DNA from: an uncultured Pseudomonadota bacterium
GTDB taxonomy: Bacteria; Myxococcota_A; UBA796; GCA-2862545
NCBI GenBank assembly: GCA_937891875.1
Contig: CALATR010000383.1
Coordinates: forward strand, 1-27,617
Reading direction: 5' to 3'
Length of the DNA stretch: 27,617 nucleotides
This document shows, piece after piece, positions 17,051 to 24,355 of the stretch (positions are counted from its first letter, which is position 1; every line of letters begins with the position of its first letter). The notes below the pieces were generated by a model. It had not been told where the DNA came from, did not search any database, and saw only the letters and a program-made list of their open reading frames with translations. The translations under genes were made by a program, and so were the position numbers.

Positions 17051-17805
17051 CGCCCCCTCCGCTCGTCGAAGTAGGCGTCGATGGTGGTGCTGCGGACCCG
17101 ACGCGCAGAGGTCCGTCGAGGGGCAGGCTGGGACAGTGGGGCGTTCACCACCAATCGACCGATGTCGATGCGCACGGTCTGACCGGTGGGCGCTTCAGCG
17201 GTGCGCTCCCGCTCTGCCGACTGGGGGACGGCGGGCGCTGGAGGGACAGTGCGCATGGCGGGCTCGAGCACGGACGAGACCAGCGGGGGAGCAGGATGGT
17301 CCACCCGGTCGGGCACATCGGGGGCGGGTGACGGCGCGGCAGCCGATGTCGAGGGTTCCAGCGGTGGGCTCGGGCGCGCTCGGTGAACGCGCTGCTCGGA
17401 GACCGCACCGTCGGGCGCCGGCTCCGCAGACCTGGAACCAGGGGGGACCGGACTGACGGCGGTGGCGTCCTGACCCTGGGTGGGCCCCCTCTCCTGGACC
17501 GGGGAGCGGGGCTGCGTCGGGCGCGAGGGCGACTCCGGAAGCACGGCCGGCATGACGACCGAGCGGGGCTCCAGACGGGGAGCGGTCTCGAGGGCAGGCT
17601 GCCGCACGTGATCCCGCGGGGCGGTTCGCGCCGGCACAGCGGCGGGAGGAGCCGACGGACGCGGCACGGGCCGCTCGGTGACGCGCTCGAACGACTCCCC
17701 AGGGACGTCGGTCGCCGCGAGGGTCTCGAGGGGCGTGACGGGCGGGCGCAGACCCCGATCATCGGTGCCTCGCGCCCTGGCGAGGAGCCGGTCGGCGAAG
17801 CTCAT
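17047..17805 (-). CDS. Proline-rich low-complexity eCIS protein
   Basis: 252 residues, strikingly rich in Pro, Ala, Ser and Arg between residues 45 and 205, hence predicted disordered. A short N-terminal helix (MSFADRLLARARG) and a C-terminal folded-looking strand (QTVRIDIGRLVVNAPL) with a basic tail (TIDAYFDERRGR) are the only ordered pieces. Similar proline-rich proteins with an IGR-type strand near the end occur in eCIS clusters between the baseplate-like chaperone and the DUF4255 cap, as I recall; I cannot verify this here. The role is unknown: a spacer, scaffold or tape-measure substitute are all possible. ATG 17805 overlaps the preceding stop (ATGA). An in-frame extension to 18303 runs through the upstream gene and is rejected. 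Confidence 0.7.
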   Translation of the reverse strand: MSFADRLLARARGTDDRGLRPPVTPLETLAATDVPGESFERVTERPVPRPSAPPAAVPARTAPRDHVRQPALETAPRLEPRSVVMPAVLPESPSRPTQPRSPVQERGPTQGQDATAVSPVPPGSRSAEPAPDGAVSEQRVHRARPSPPLEPSTSAAAPSPAPDVPDRVDHPAPPLVSSVLEPAMRTVPPAPAVPQSAERERTAEAPTGQTVRIDIGRLVVNAPLSQPAPRRTSARRVRSTTIDAYFDERRGR

Positions 17806-18521
17806 CGCGCCCCCAGCAGCGACAGGTAGAGCTCGCGCCGGGCCGCGGACATGTCCAGGATCTCCGCCTCGGACCAGCCAAACCTCGAAGCCAGCTGCAC
17901 CACGTCGCTGGCGAGGGCGCGCGCTCGCCGGCCCACCTCGGTCCACACGAAGGACGACACGTCCAGGGTCAAGCTGGCCAGCTCGCCGCACGACGCGCAC
18001 CGGGTCTGGATCGTGACCTCGGAGAACGGGTCCAGCACCGCCAGGTGCTCGGCCCCAGCCTGCAGTACCTCGGTCGGAAGCACGTCCGGGTCTGCGTGCT
18101 CGCCTTCGAATCGCACATCCACGATGCACGCCCGGACCAGCGACTGGCCATCGACTGCGCGGAGCACATCCTGTGTGGTCACCGGTCGCAGGCGGACCGA
18201 CCAGGCCCCCTGCTGGAGCGTGCCCTGCTCGGCGGATCGGGCAGCAGCGACATAGCGGGACGCCGAGAGCCGCATCTCGATGCCCTCTCCGCACGTGCTG
18301 CACGGACCGTGGGCCTCGAACCGGTCGCCGAACGTCTGTCCATAGACCCGCAGCAACGTGGCGTCCCGCTCACCCAGGGGCCAGTGGAGCGCGTCATGTC
18401 CAGCCAGGCTCAGGAGGACAAGAGCGCGCTCCGCCGGCAAGGCGTCGCGCCCATGATCCCAGGCATGAAGCATGGTCTTGGAGGACCACGACTCGGATGG
18501 TCCGGCGGGACCAGCACTCAT
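17802..18521 (-). CDS. T4 gp26-like baseplate protein with two CxxC pairs
   Basis: 239 residues. Two cysteine pairs, C74-x2-C77 (PCSTCGEG) and C175-x2-C178 (RCASCGEL), each followed by Gly, suggest a shared zinc or structural knuckle. The C-terminal RFGWSEAEILDMSAARRELYLSLL is the conserved end of the T4 baseplate/hub chaperone-like family associated with eCIS. It lies directly after the tube gene, a typical location. ATG 18521 overlaps the tube TGA (TGATG). Role: probably baseplate hub assembly or a cytoplasmic chaperone. Function is by family and synteny. Confidence 0.75.
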   Translation of the reverse strand: MSAGPAGPSESWSSKTMLHAWDHGRDALPAERALVLLSLAGHDALHWPLGERDATLLRVYGQTFGDRFEAHGPCSTCGEGIEMRLSASRYVAAARSAEQGTLQQGAWSVRLRPVTTQDVLRAVDGQSLVRACIVDVRFEGEHADPDVLPTEVLQAGAEHLAVLDPFSEVTIQTRCASCGELASLTLDVSSFVWTEVGRRARALASDVVQLASRFGWSEAEILDMSAARRELYLSLLGAR

Positions 18522-19048
18522 CAGGCTTCCGGCTCTTCAAACGACGGCTCGGAGGGTTCCTTGACCTCGTAGTCGCGCTCCCAGCCCTCGTTCTCGAGCT
18601 TGATCATCTGGATGAGCACGGCATTGCCCGACGCGTCCAGCTCCGCCATGGCCTGGAACTCGGACACCCAGCACCGGTACACCCGGTACGCCAGGGCCAG
18701 CTGGCCAGCCTCGTTGTGGACCTCGATGATGATGTCCTTGCGGAAGTCCCGCAGCGACACTTCGCTGCCCGCGCCCGAGCCGACGTTCCAGACCTTGTTG
18801 GCCCACTGCTCGAAGGCCGTGTCGTGGGTGACTCCCCGCTCCAGGGTGATCGCGTCGAACGAGATCTGGCCCGGAGAGCGGTTCGCCGTGGACGGATCGC
18901 CACCGGAGCGATGTTCCACGACCTCGACGGTGCGCTTGAGCGGGCTGACCTTGCTGATCCCAGCAACGTACCGTCCGTCCCAGCGCACCCTGAACTTGAA
19001 GTTCTTGTACGGATCCAGGCGATCGGAATTCTCGACAAACTGTGCCAT
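18521..19048 (-). CDS. Inner tube protein (Pvc1/Afp1-like, gp19 family)
   Basis: 175 residues. Starts MAQFVENSDRLDPYKNFKFRV; the run RLDPYKNFKFRVRWDG, VVEHRSGGDPSTA, LERGVTHDTAFEQWANKVW and KLENEGWERD matches the T4 gp19/eCIS tube family strongly. The tube is the needle pushed into the target. ATG 19048 has AGGAGA five bases upstream and follows the sheath stop by 17 bases, so it has its own strong ribosome site, consistent with high copy number. Only one tube gene is seen in the window, unlike Afp/PVC with two. Confidence 0.93.
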   Translation of the reverse strand: MAQFVENSDRLDPYKNFKFRVRWDGRYVAGISKVSPLKRTVEVVEHRSGGDPSTANRSPGQISFDAITLERGVTHDTAFEQWANKVWNVGSGAGSEVSLRDFRKDIIIEVHNEAGQLALAYRVYRCWVSEFQAMAELDASGNAVLIQMIKLENEGWERDYEVKEPSEPSFEEPEA

Positions 19049-19053
19049 CGCGG

Positions 19054-19059
19054 TCTCCT
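19054..19059 (-). promoter_or_regulatory. Ribosome binding site of the tube gene
   Basis: AGGAGA, five bases before ATG 19048. One of the few free-standing ribosome sites in the operon. Confidence 0.8.
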
Positions 19060-19065
19060 AGAGGC

Positions 19066-20844
19066 TCATGCGCCGGGGGCGATCTGCTGGATTCGAAGGA
19101 TCACGAACTCCGCCGGCTTGAGCGGCGCGAATCCGACCAGGATGTTGACCACACCGGCATCGATGTCCGCCTGGGTCGTGGTCTCGCTGTCGCACTTGAC
19201 GAAGTACGCCTGACTCGCAGAGGTGCCCTGGAACGCACCCTGGCGGAACAGGCCGTGCATGTAGGCACCGATGCTCAGCCGGATCTGCGACCACAGCGGC
19301 TCATCGTTGGGCTCGAACACCACCCACTGAGTTCCGCGATACAGCGCCTCCTCGATCATCAGTGCCAGGCGGCGAACCGGAACGTACTTCCACTCGGAAG
19401 CCAGACGATCGGACCCGACGAGCGTCCGGGATCCCCACACCACGCGGCCCGCACCGGGAAGGCTTCGCAGCACGTTCAGACCCGATGGATTGATGGCGCC
19501 CTGCTCGGCATCCGTGAGGGTCTCGGTCAGGTCGCGAGCCGGACGGAGCGTGACCTCGAGACCCGCCGGCGCTTTCCACACTCCTCGGCTCGCATCATTT
19601 CTGGCGATGGCACCTGCGACCACGCCACAAGGTGCGAAGTCCGCCAGGCGACCCTCATCGAGAGGATCGGCCACCCGAACCCACGGCCAGTACATCGCGC
19701 CATTCTTGCTGTTGAGCCCCAGCGTGCTGTACTTGGCAGCCGCATTCCCCGCACTCCACGAGGGGTCTCCGTCCACGATGGCAAACGCCCGGTTGTTCTC
19801 GCAGAACGTGAGCGCGGCAGCCCAGGTGGCGGCGGACACCGGCGTGTCGAACTGCGCGGGGGGCAGGCACAGCATGTTGAAGATATCCGCCTTGGCAAGC
19901 GCGTAGATCCCCGTGTGACCGCCCTCGGAGCCCAGCAGCTCATCATCGGAGTACGTGCCGTCCGCGCCACTGGTGAGCGTGACGTCGGACACCACCGGCA
20001 TGCGCTCGCCCGCAGCGACGGTCCCGGAGATGGTGGCGTGAACCAGGGATGAGGCCTCGGCCAGCACCGTCACGATGTTGCGCGTGGTGTGGAGGGTGAG
20101 GTTCCGGTGGACCTCGGAGCGCACGACGTTGCCGTTCCCGTCCACCTCCTCCACCGTCAAGTTGAAGCCGTCAGAGACCGAGCTGGCCCCCGTGGCCACG
20201 TCCACAGAGAACCGAAGCTGGTTGCCCCAGGCTCCGGAGCTGACCGCAGTGAGGGTGACCGTCTCCGTGCCAGCCACGGAGTCGACGCCGATCGAGTTCG
20301 AGCCTTCGTTGTAGGTGCCGGCGGGGAGCGCCGCGCTGGAGCCAGCGGTGCCGGTCATCGTGACCTTGCCTCCGTCTACGGTGGACAGCAGCGACGCGAG
20401 CGTCGAGTTGTCGTCCGCCACGGCGATCGCCGACAACGGCTCACCGTCGGCGGTGAACGTGATGTCGTAGGTGCCCGCGGACGGTGCAGCGATCACCGCA
20501 CTCAGCGTCTTGTCTGCGTGGGTGAACCGCACCCCCTGCGTCACCGTCTGCGCGGCCGATGCCGCAGAGGCGGAGCCATCGCCGGCAACACGGACGATCA
20601 TCGCCTGGCTGCCGCCGTTCTGGAAGTACTGCTGCACGGCGTAGGTCATCGGGCTGCTCGCCCAGAGTCCACCGAACGCACGCTCGAACTCCCCGTAGCT
20701 GGAGACGATCGTGGGGCTGTTCGTCGGTCCGCGCAGGGCCGCGCCGACGAACGCCGTCAAGGATGTGGACACTCCACCGATGGAGCGAGCCTGACTCGGC
20801 ACCTCTTCGACATAGACGCCAGGGTACGACGGCGTGACTGGCAT
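19066..20844 (-). CDS. Contractile sheath protein (Pvc2-4/Afp2-4-like)
   Basis: 592 residues. The N-terminus MPVTPSYPGVYVEEVPSQARSI is the standard eCIS sheath start, followed by TAFVGAALRGPTNSP and YFQNGGSQAMIVRV. The C-terminal core (ALYRGTQWVVFEPNDEP, LWSQIRLSIGAYMHGLFRQGAFQGT, AYFVKCDSETTTQADIDAG, VGFAPLKPAEFVILRIQQ) is highly conserved. A beta-rich insertion at about residues 95-310, containing repeated Ser/Gly/Thr strands, makes it larger than a minimal 350-400-residue sheath. ATG 20844 has AGGAGA four bases upstream. Contraction energy for the machine is stored in this protein. It is the first gene of the operon. Confidence 0.95.
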   Translation of the reverse strand: MPVTPSYPGVYVEEVPSQARSIGGVSTSLTAFVGAALRGPTNSPTIVSSYGEFERAFGGLWASSPMTYAVQQYFQNGGSQAMIVRVAGDGSASAASAAQTVTQGVRFTHADKTLSAVIAAPSAGTYDITFTADGEPLSAIAVADDNSTLASLLSTVDGGKVTMTGTAGSSAALPAGTYNEGSNSIGVDSVAGTETVTLTAVSSGAWGNQLRFSVDVATGASSVSDGFNLTVEEVDGNGNVVRSEVHRNLTLHTTRNIVTVLAEASSLVHATISGTVAAGERMPVVSDVTLTSGADGTYSDDELLGSEGGHTGIYALAKADIFNMLCLPPAQFDTPVSAATWAAALTFCENNRAFAIVDGDPSWSAGNAAAKYSTLGLNSKNGAMYWPWVRVADPLDEGRLADFAPCGVVAGAIARNDASRGVWKAPAGLEVTLRPARDLTETLTDAEQGAINPSGLNVLRSLPGAGRVVWGSRTLVGSDRLASEWKYVPVRRLALMIEEALYRGTQWVVFEPNDEPLWSQIRLSIGAYMHGLFRQGAFQGTSASQAYFVKCDSETTTQADIDAGVVNILVGFAPLKPAEFVILRIQQIAPGA

Positions 20845-20848
20845 TGGT

Positions 20849-20854
20849 TCTCCT
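20849..20854 (-). promoter_or_regulatory. Ribosome binding site of the sheath gene
   Basis: AGGAGA, four bases before ATG 20844; decides this start over an in-frame codon at 20868. Confidence 0.8.
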
Positions 20855-20977
20855 GCGCAGATCAGCATCGACCAGCCCCACCGAGGTGGCTGGCAAATGA
20901 GAGGACTACCCGCAGTACGGGGACTTGGGTCAGCAGGAAGGTGTCTCGGCCGGACATGACCATCAAGTCCGGGCGGT

Positions 20978-21006
20978 ATTCAATTTTGTTCTGCAAAATA
21001 GGAAAA
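20978..21006 (-). promoter_or_regulatory. Candidate promoter/operator of the eCIS operon
   Basis: The 238-base gap between the sheath start and the upstream gene (20845-21082) holds the most AT-rich patch of the area. On the minus strand TTTTCC (21006-21001) and TTGAAT (20983-20978) are 17 bases apart, a weak sigma-70-like pair. A perfect six-base inverted repeat with five-base spacer, ATTTTG..CAAAAT (20983-20999), fills the spacer, which would suit a repressor or activator. Leader length would be about 125 bases. Match to consensus is poor, so the promoter call is tentative. Confidence 0.35.
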
Positions 21007-21082
21007 CTCGAGTACGCAGAGCGATCCGCGACCCATGCAGCTGACCCGGGTTTCCCGATTTCAGGAAAGTCGCGAGGACCTG

Positions 21083-21973
21083 CTACACCATCGACTTCAG
21101 CAGCTCGAGCATGGCCGTGACGCTGTCCGCCTCGCTGACACAGCGAGCGAGCTCGTTGGGTACGCACCCGTCTCGGGAAGCCCCGGGCAGGCTCACGTAT
21201 TGGGGTCCTTTGGCGGTCTGCAGGCGCAGGACCACGTCCACCCCCCCTGGGAGCGCGCGGGTCGCCGTCGCGAGCTGTCGCGCTGCGTCAGCGAGCTGCT
21301 CTCCCGCACCGTGTGCACCTCCACAGCTGGACGCTCCTCCGCCTCGAACGCGAAGAAGCTCCGAGGTGAACCCACTTCGGGGTGCGCGCGCCACGACCTT
21401 CTGCGCCGTCTGGGGATCCATGCGGGCGAGGGTGGCCAGGTTGGACGCGTTGAGGTCATTCTTGGCGGCGACCGCTCGACCGACGCGATGCTCCCCTCGC
21501 ACGGCTTCCAGCTCACGGTCGATCCTGCGCCGCACGCTCGCCAACGACTCCGGAGCGACGGCAGCGACTCCGTCCAGCACCGCATGCAAGTGAGGATCAC
21601 GGCGTCCACGCCCAGGGTGACCTTGCGCCTCGCGGAGGTGGGCGATGTGACGAGCAGCCACCCGGAAGAGCCCACCATTCCTCGAATCCGGGAACCCCAG
21701 CGCCGCCCCGAGCGACCGGAGCGCGCCGAGCCGGGGCGGCGGCAGCTCTTCCCCAGACCACAGGCTGAGGACCACGCGCGGATCCTGCTGATACCTGGCG
21801 CACCAGCTCCGAGCCTGAGCCTGTCCCTCGGCACACGGAGGCCCGAGCAGGGCGACCATCCACCAGCCCGCGACCTCATCGAAGTCGGCGTGCGGGAGCG
21901 CCTCGGCACTCCCCCACCGCTGGGCGGCCTCACAGAGAACCGCCCAAAGATCACCACCGATACCGCCTTCGGT
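21083..21973 (-). CDS. Hypothetical protein upstream of the eCIS operon
   Basis: About 296 residues, no recognised family. The N-terminal half is Trp/Ala-rich and helical (LWAVLCEAAQRWG, EVAGWWMVALLGPP). The middle (RRRIDRELEAVRGEHRVGRAV, ATLARMDPQTAQKVVARAP) is charged and helical. The end (GGVDVVLRLQTAKGPQYVSL, ELARCVSEADSVTAMLELLKSM) is a beta pair plus helix. Six or more Cys are scattered. The start is uncertain: GTG 21973 is used because the preceding 43 residues in the same frame (GTG 22102) look unlike the rest. It lies just upstream of the sheath operon on the same strand and stops 238 bases before the sheath ATG, so it could share regulation. A role in the eCIS is only positional. 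Confidence 0.5.
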   Translation of the reverse strand, partial: TEGGIGGDLWAVLCEAAQRWGSAEALPHADFDEVAGWWMVALLGPPCAEGQAQARSWCARYQQDPRVVLSLWSGEELPPPRLGALRSLGAALGFPDSRNGGLFRVAARHIAHLREAQGHPGRGRRDPHLHAVLDGVAAVAPESLASVRRRIDRELEAVRGEHRVGRAVAAKNDLNASNLATLARMDPQTAQKVVARAPRSGFTSELLRVRGGGASSCGGAHGAGEQLADAARQLATATRALPGGVDVVLRLQTAKGPQYVSLPGASRDGCVPNELARCVSEADSVTAMLELLKSMV

Positions 21974-22175
21974 CACCGCCCGCCCCGAGCATCGGCCAGT
22001 GGAGTACCACGCGAATGTGGTCCCCCGAAACCAGAGGTTCAACAGGAGGGCAGAACGGAGGCGATACGCGGTGGATTCGCCCCGCCCCCGCGACCGTGTC
22101 ACGACCGGCCTTACGAGCTCGCGGCGCGAGTCGCGCGACCCCTGCTACCCTCCCCCACGCACCCCGGAGCCCACC

Positions 22176-22409
22176 ATGACCAAGTTCGAGTACCTCGTCG
22201 TCTACATGGAGAACGACCGCATCCTCACCGCCAACGGCCACTGGCAGGGGCTGGTCGATCGCGGGGAGGAGGGGGATGTCGACTCCTGCCCGTCGCTGTT
22301 CGAGTACCTCGAGGAGGCCGGCGCCCAGGGCTGGGAGATGGTGGCGCTCGACCCCGAGGACAAGGGCTCGGCCCAGCTCTACTTCAAGCGCACCCACCAC
22401 GGCCGGTAG
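22176..22409 (+). CDS. DUF4177-like small protein
   Basis: 77 residues. MTKFEYLVVYMENDRIL, then a helix (LFEYLEEAGAQGWEMVAL) and a final strand (AQLYFKRTH) give the strand-helix-strand pattern of DUF4177 (F-x-Y-x-V-V at the start, G-x-x-G-W-E-x-V in the middle and Y-F-K-R at the end). Function of the family is unknown. A GGAG site lies seven bases before ATG 22176. It is the only plus-strand gene of the window and converges on the next gene with a 42-base gap. Confidence 0.7.
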   Translation: MTKFEYLVVYMENDRILTANGHWQGLVDRGEEGDVDSCPSLFEYLEEAGAQGWEMVALDPEDKGSAQLYFKRTHHGR

Positions 22410-22451
22410 ACGCCGCGGACCGCTCGACTCCCAGCGAAGGCCCCAGCCCGC

Positions 22452-23153
22452 TCACTTCAGCTTGTCCTCGAGCGCGTCGTACAGGTACTGCCGGAAGGGC
22501 GGCTGGCTCTGGAAGTTGGCCGCGGAGGCCAGGTACTTGCTGAGCCCGTCGTGGTCGGCCAGGCGGACCACCTCGTGCAGATCCCCCATGCGCATCTGGG
22601 TCATCAGCCCAGCCTCCGACTCGGGGAGGCTCTTGGCGAGCTCGACGATCGGCTCCCGGTGCTCCTCGGCGTACTCGAGGGTGTTCACCCAGCCCTCCAT
22701 CGACGCTGCGACCTTCAGACCCTCCTGCTCCGCACCCACCGTCGAGAGTCTGGCTCCCATGGTGATCCCCTTGTCGTCCGCGTGAGCCGAGATCGCCGAG
22801 CCCGCGCTCTCCCACCAGCCCTCGATCTCGTGTTCCACCTTCTTCAGCGCCTTGTCGTCCTCGTCGCTCATCGCGCTGTAGCGGAGCACGCTGTACACCC
22901 ACTCGGCGACGTCCTCGGCGTGATCGGCGTGCTCGGAGACCGACGCATACACGGTGCGCCCGGTGATCGAGCTGATGACGGACCGCTCGAACGCAGGGAT
23001 GTCGGACTTCATCGCCGAACGCAGCTCCTCGATCCGCGCCGCGTTCCCCTGCAGCTGCGGCTCCTCCAGCTCCGGGGCGACACCGCTCGCCCCCGCGGCA
23101 GCGCCGACCACCGCTGCCGTGACTTCGCTGCCCTGCTCCTTCGACCGAGACAT
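22452..23153 (-). CDS. Hypothetical acidic helical protein
   Basis: 233 residues, not recognised. After a flexible Ala/Gly/Glu-rich N-terminus (EVTAAVVGAAAGASGVAPEL) it is mainly helical, with Glu/Asp-rich segments such as DEDDKALKKVEHEIEGWWE and Trp residues. No signal peptide, membrane helix or metal motif is visible. ATG 23153 is preceded by GAGGGAG seven bases away and is preferred over GTG 23177. Its soluble, helical form and disordered N-terminus would allow a cargo or chaperone role in the nearby eCIS, but there is no direct evidence. Confidence 0.6.
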   Translation of the reverse strand: MSRSKEQGSEVTAAVVGAAAGASGVAPELEEPQLQGNAARIEELRSAMKSDIPAFERSVISSITGRTVYASVSEHADHAEDVAEWVYSVLRYSAMSDEDDKALKKVEHEIEGWWESAGSAISAHADDKGITMGARLSTVGAEQEGLKVAASMEGWVNTLEYAEEHREPIVELAKSLPESEAGLMTQMRMGDLHEVVRLADHDGLSKYLASAANFQSQPPFRQYLYDALEDKLK

Positions 23154-23299
23154 GAGGCTCCCTCGCCTGGGTTGCACAGCGCCGCCTCAGAAGGGAGGAG
23201 GCACGCTGGTTGTACGCAACCCCGGCCGCCCGCTCGACTCACATCTCGCTCACCGAAACGACCCAGCTCGAACGCCGCCTTTCGCGGACACCCCGTCCC

Positions 23300-24355
23300 T
23301 CAGCGCCCGCCGGCCCCGAACCGGGCCAGCTGACAGAGCTCGGCCTCGCCCGCCGCATCTCGCGTCACCAGCCCGCGCGCGATCAGCCCGTCGAGGTCGT
23401 CCATCGCGCGGCAGGCTCGGCGGGTGGCGTCGTCCCAGCCCAGCAGGGCATCCAGCGAGCGGTGACGCGCCACGCGATCGACCGCACTGGCGAGCTCGGA
23501 AGGGCGGGCGACGAGGCGGCGAAGCAGGGCCTCGGGTCCGAGGAGCTGGAGGCGAGCCGCGAGCCACACCACAGCGAGCGGGGCCGTGCCCACCGCATCG
23601 AGCAGCGGGGCGACCCGCCGCGGATCGGCGGCGCAGCCACGCACCCGCAGCAGGGCCAGGGCGCCCTCGCGGGTCAGGGGCGGCACCCGCCACACCCGGA
23701 AGCCCGGCGGCGCCGCACCTCGGGAGACGACCAGGACCCGGGTCGGACAGGCCTCGACGATGGCGTCCATGACTCCATCCGCGTGGTCGTACACCCAGGC
23801 GGTCCCCGCATCGGTCGGCGGGGTCCCCCGGTCCAGCAGGCCATCCCAGAAGCCCAGCTCGCCGGTCAGGCGGGAGGCGAAGGCCGCCGCCACGCTGGTC
23901 GTGCCCACGCCCGGGGTTCCGACCAGCGCCAGCCGGGTGTGGCCACCCCGCCAGGCGAGCTCCAGCTGGCGCAGCAGGGGCTCGCGCTCGAGCAGGGGCA
24001 CCGGGGGCAAGGGCCTCGGGCCAAGCTCCACGATCGGCTCGGGTGCAGCCTCGACGGTCACATCCAGCAGGGCATAGCCCCGACCGCGCACGGTCTTGAG
24101 GTGCTCGGCGGCAGGACCCAGGCGGCGACGCAGGCGAGAGACCGCGTTCTCGACCGCGCGGGTCACGACCGCGACCGGGTAGCCCCACACCTCCTGCAGC
24201 AGGACCTCGCGGGAGACGGGCTCCCCGTCGGCGCGGGCCAGCCGGTCCAGCAGGGCGACCTCGTTGCCGGACAGATCGCCGGGCTCGGCGGCCTCCCCAC
24301 CCAGCTCGGCGCGCTCCAGGTCGACCACGATCCCGCCGAAGATCAGCCGACTCAC
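23300..24355 (-). CDS. Winged-helix regulator with degenerate NB-ARC-like ATPase domain
   Basis: 351 residues. N-terminal winged helix at about 20-97 (ALLDRLARADGEPVSREVLLQEVWG, ENAVSRLRRRLG, TVRGRGYALL), the OmpR/SARP-like DNA-binding fold. The following domain mimics NB-ARC: the P-loop position reads GTPGVGTTS (146-154), so the catalytic Lys (152) is Thr; codon ACG where AAG would give Lys. A sensor-like LVVSRG segment follows, but a clear Walker B Asp is not visible, and there is no long TPR tail. It therefore probably cannot hydrolyse ATP normally. GTG 24355 overlaps the preceding gene stop by four bases (GTGA), so the pair is translated together. Confidence 0.8.
   Translation of the reverse strand: MSRLIFGGIVVDLERAELGGEAAEPGDLSGNEVALLDRLARADGEPVSREVLLQEVWGYPVAVVTRAVENAVSRLRRRLGPAAEHLKTVRGRGYALLDVTVEAAPEPIVELGPRPLPPVPLLEREPLLRQLELAWRGGHTRLALVGTPGVGTTSVAAAFASRLTGELGFWDGLLDRGTPPTDAGTAWVYDHADGVMDAIVEACPTRVLVVSRGAAPPGFRVWRVPPLTREGALALLRVRGCAADPRRVAPLLDAVGTAPLAVVWLAARLQLLGPEALLRRLVARPSELASAVDRVARHRSLDALLGWDDATRRACRAMDDLDGLIARGLVTRDAAGEAELCQLARFGAGGR

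Noticed and set aside
1..20844. Interpretation as prophage or type VI secretion system
   Set aside because: No capsid, portal, terminase or lysis genes and no TssJLM membrane complex; the AAA+ ATPase, DUF4255 cap, DUF6519 and DUF4157 genes point to an eCIS.
21051..21068. TTTCC..GGAAA inverted repeat just after the stop of the 296-residue gene
   Set aside because: Five-base AT-rich arms with an eight-base loop and no T-run; too weak to call a terminator.
20862..21167. Possible 101-residue minus-strand gene between the sheath and the upstream gene
   Set aside because: It overlaps the end of the 296-residue gene and the AT-rich promoter-like region, and has no domain or ribosome site.
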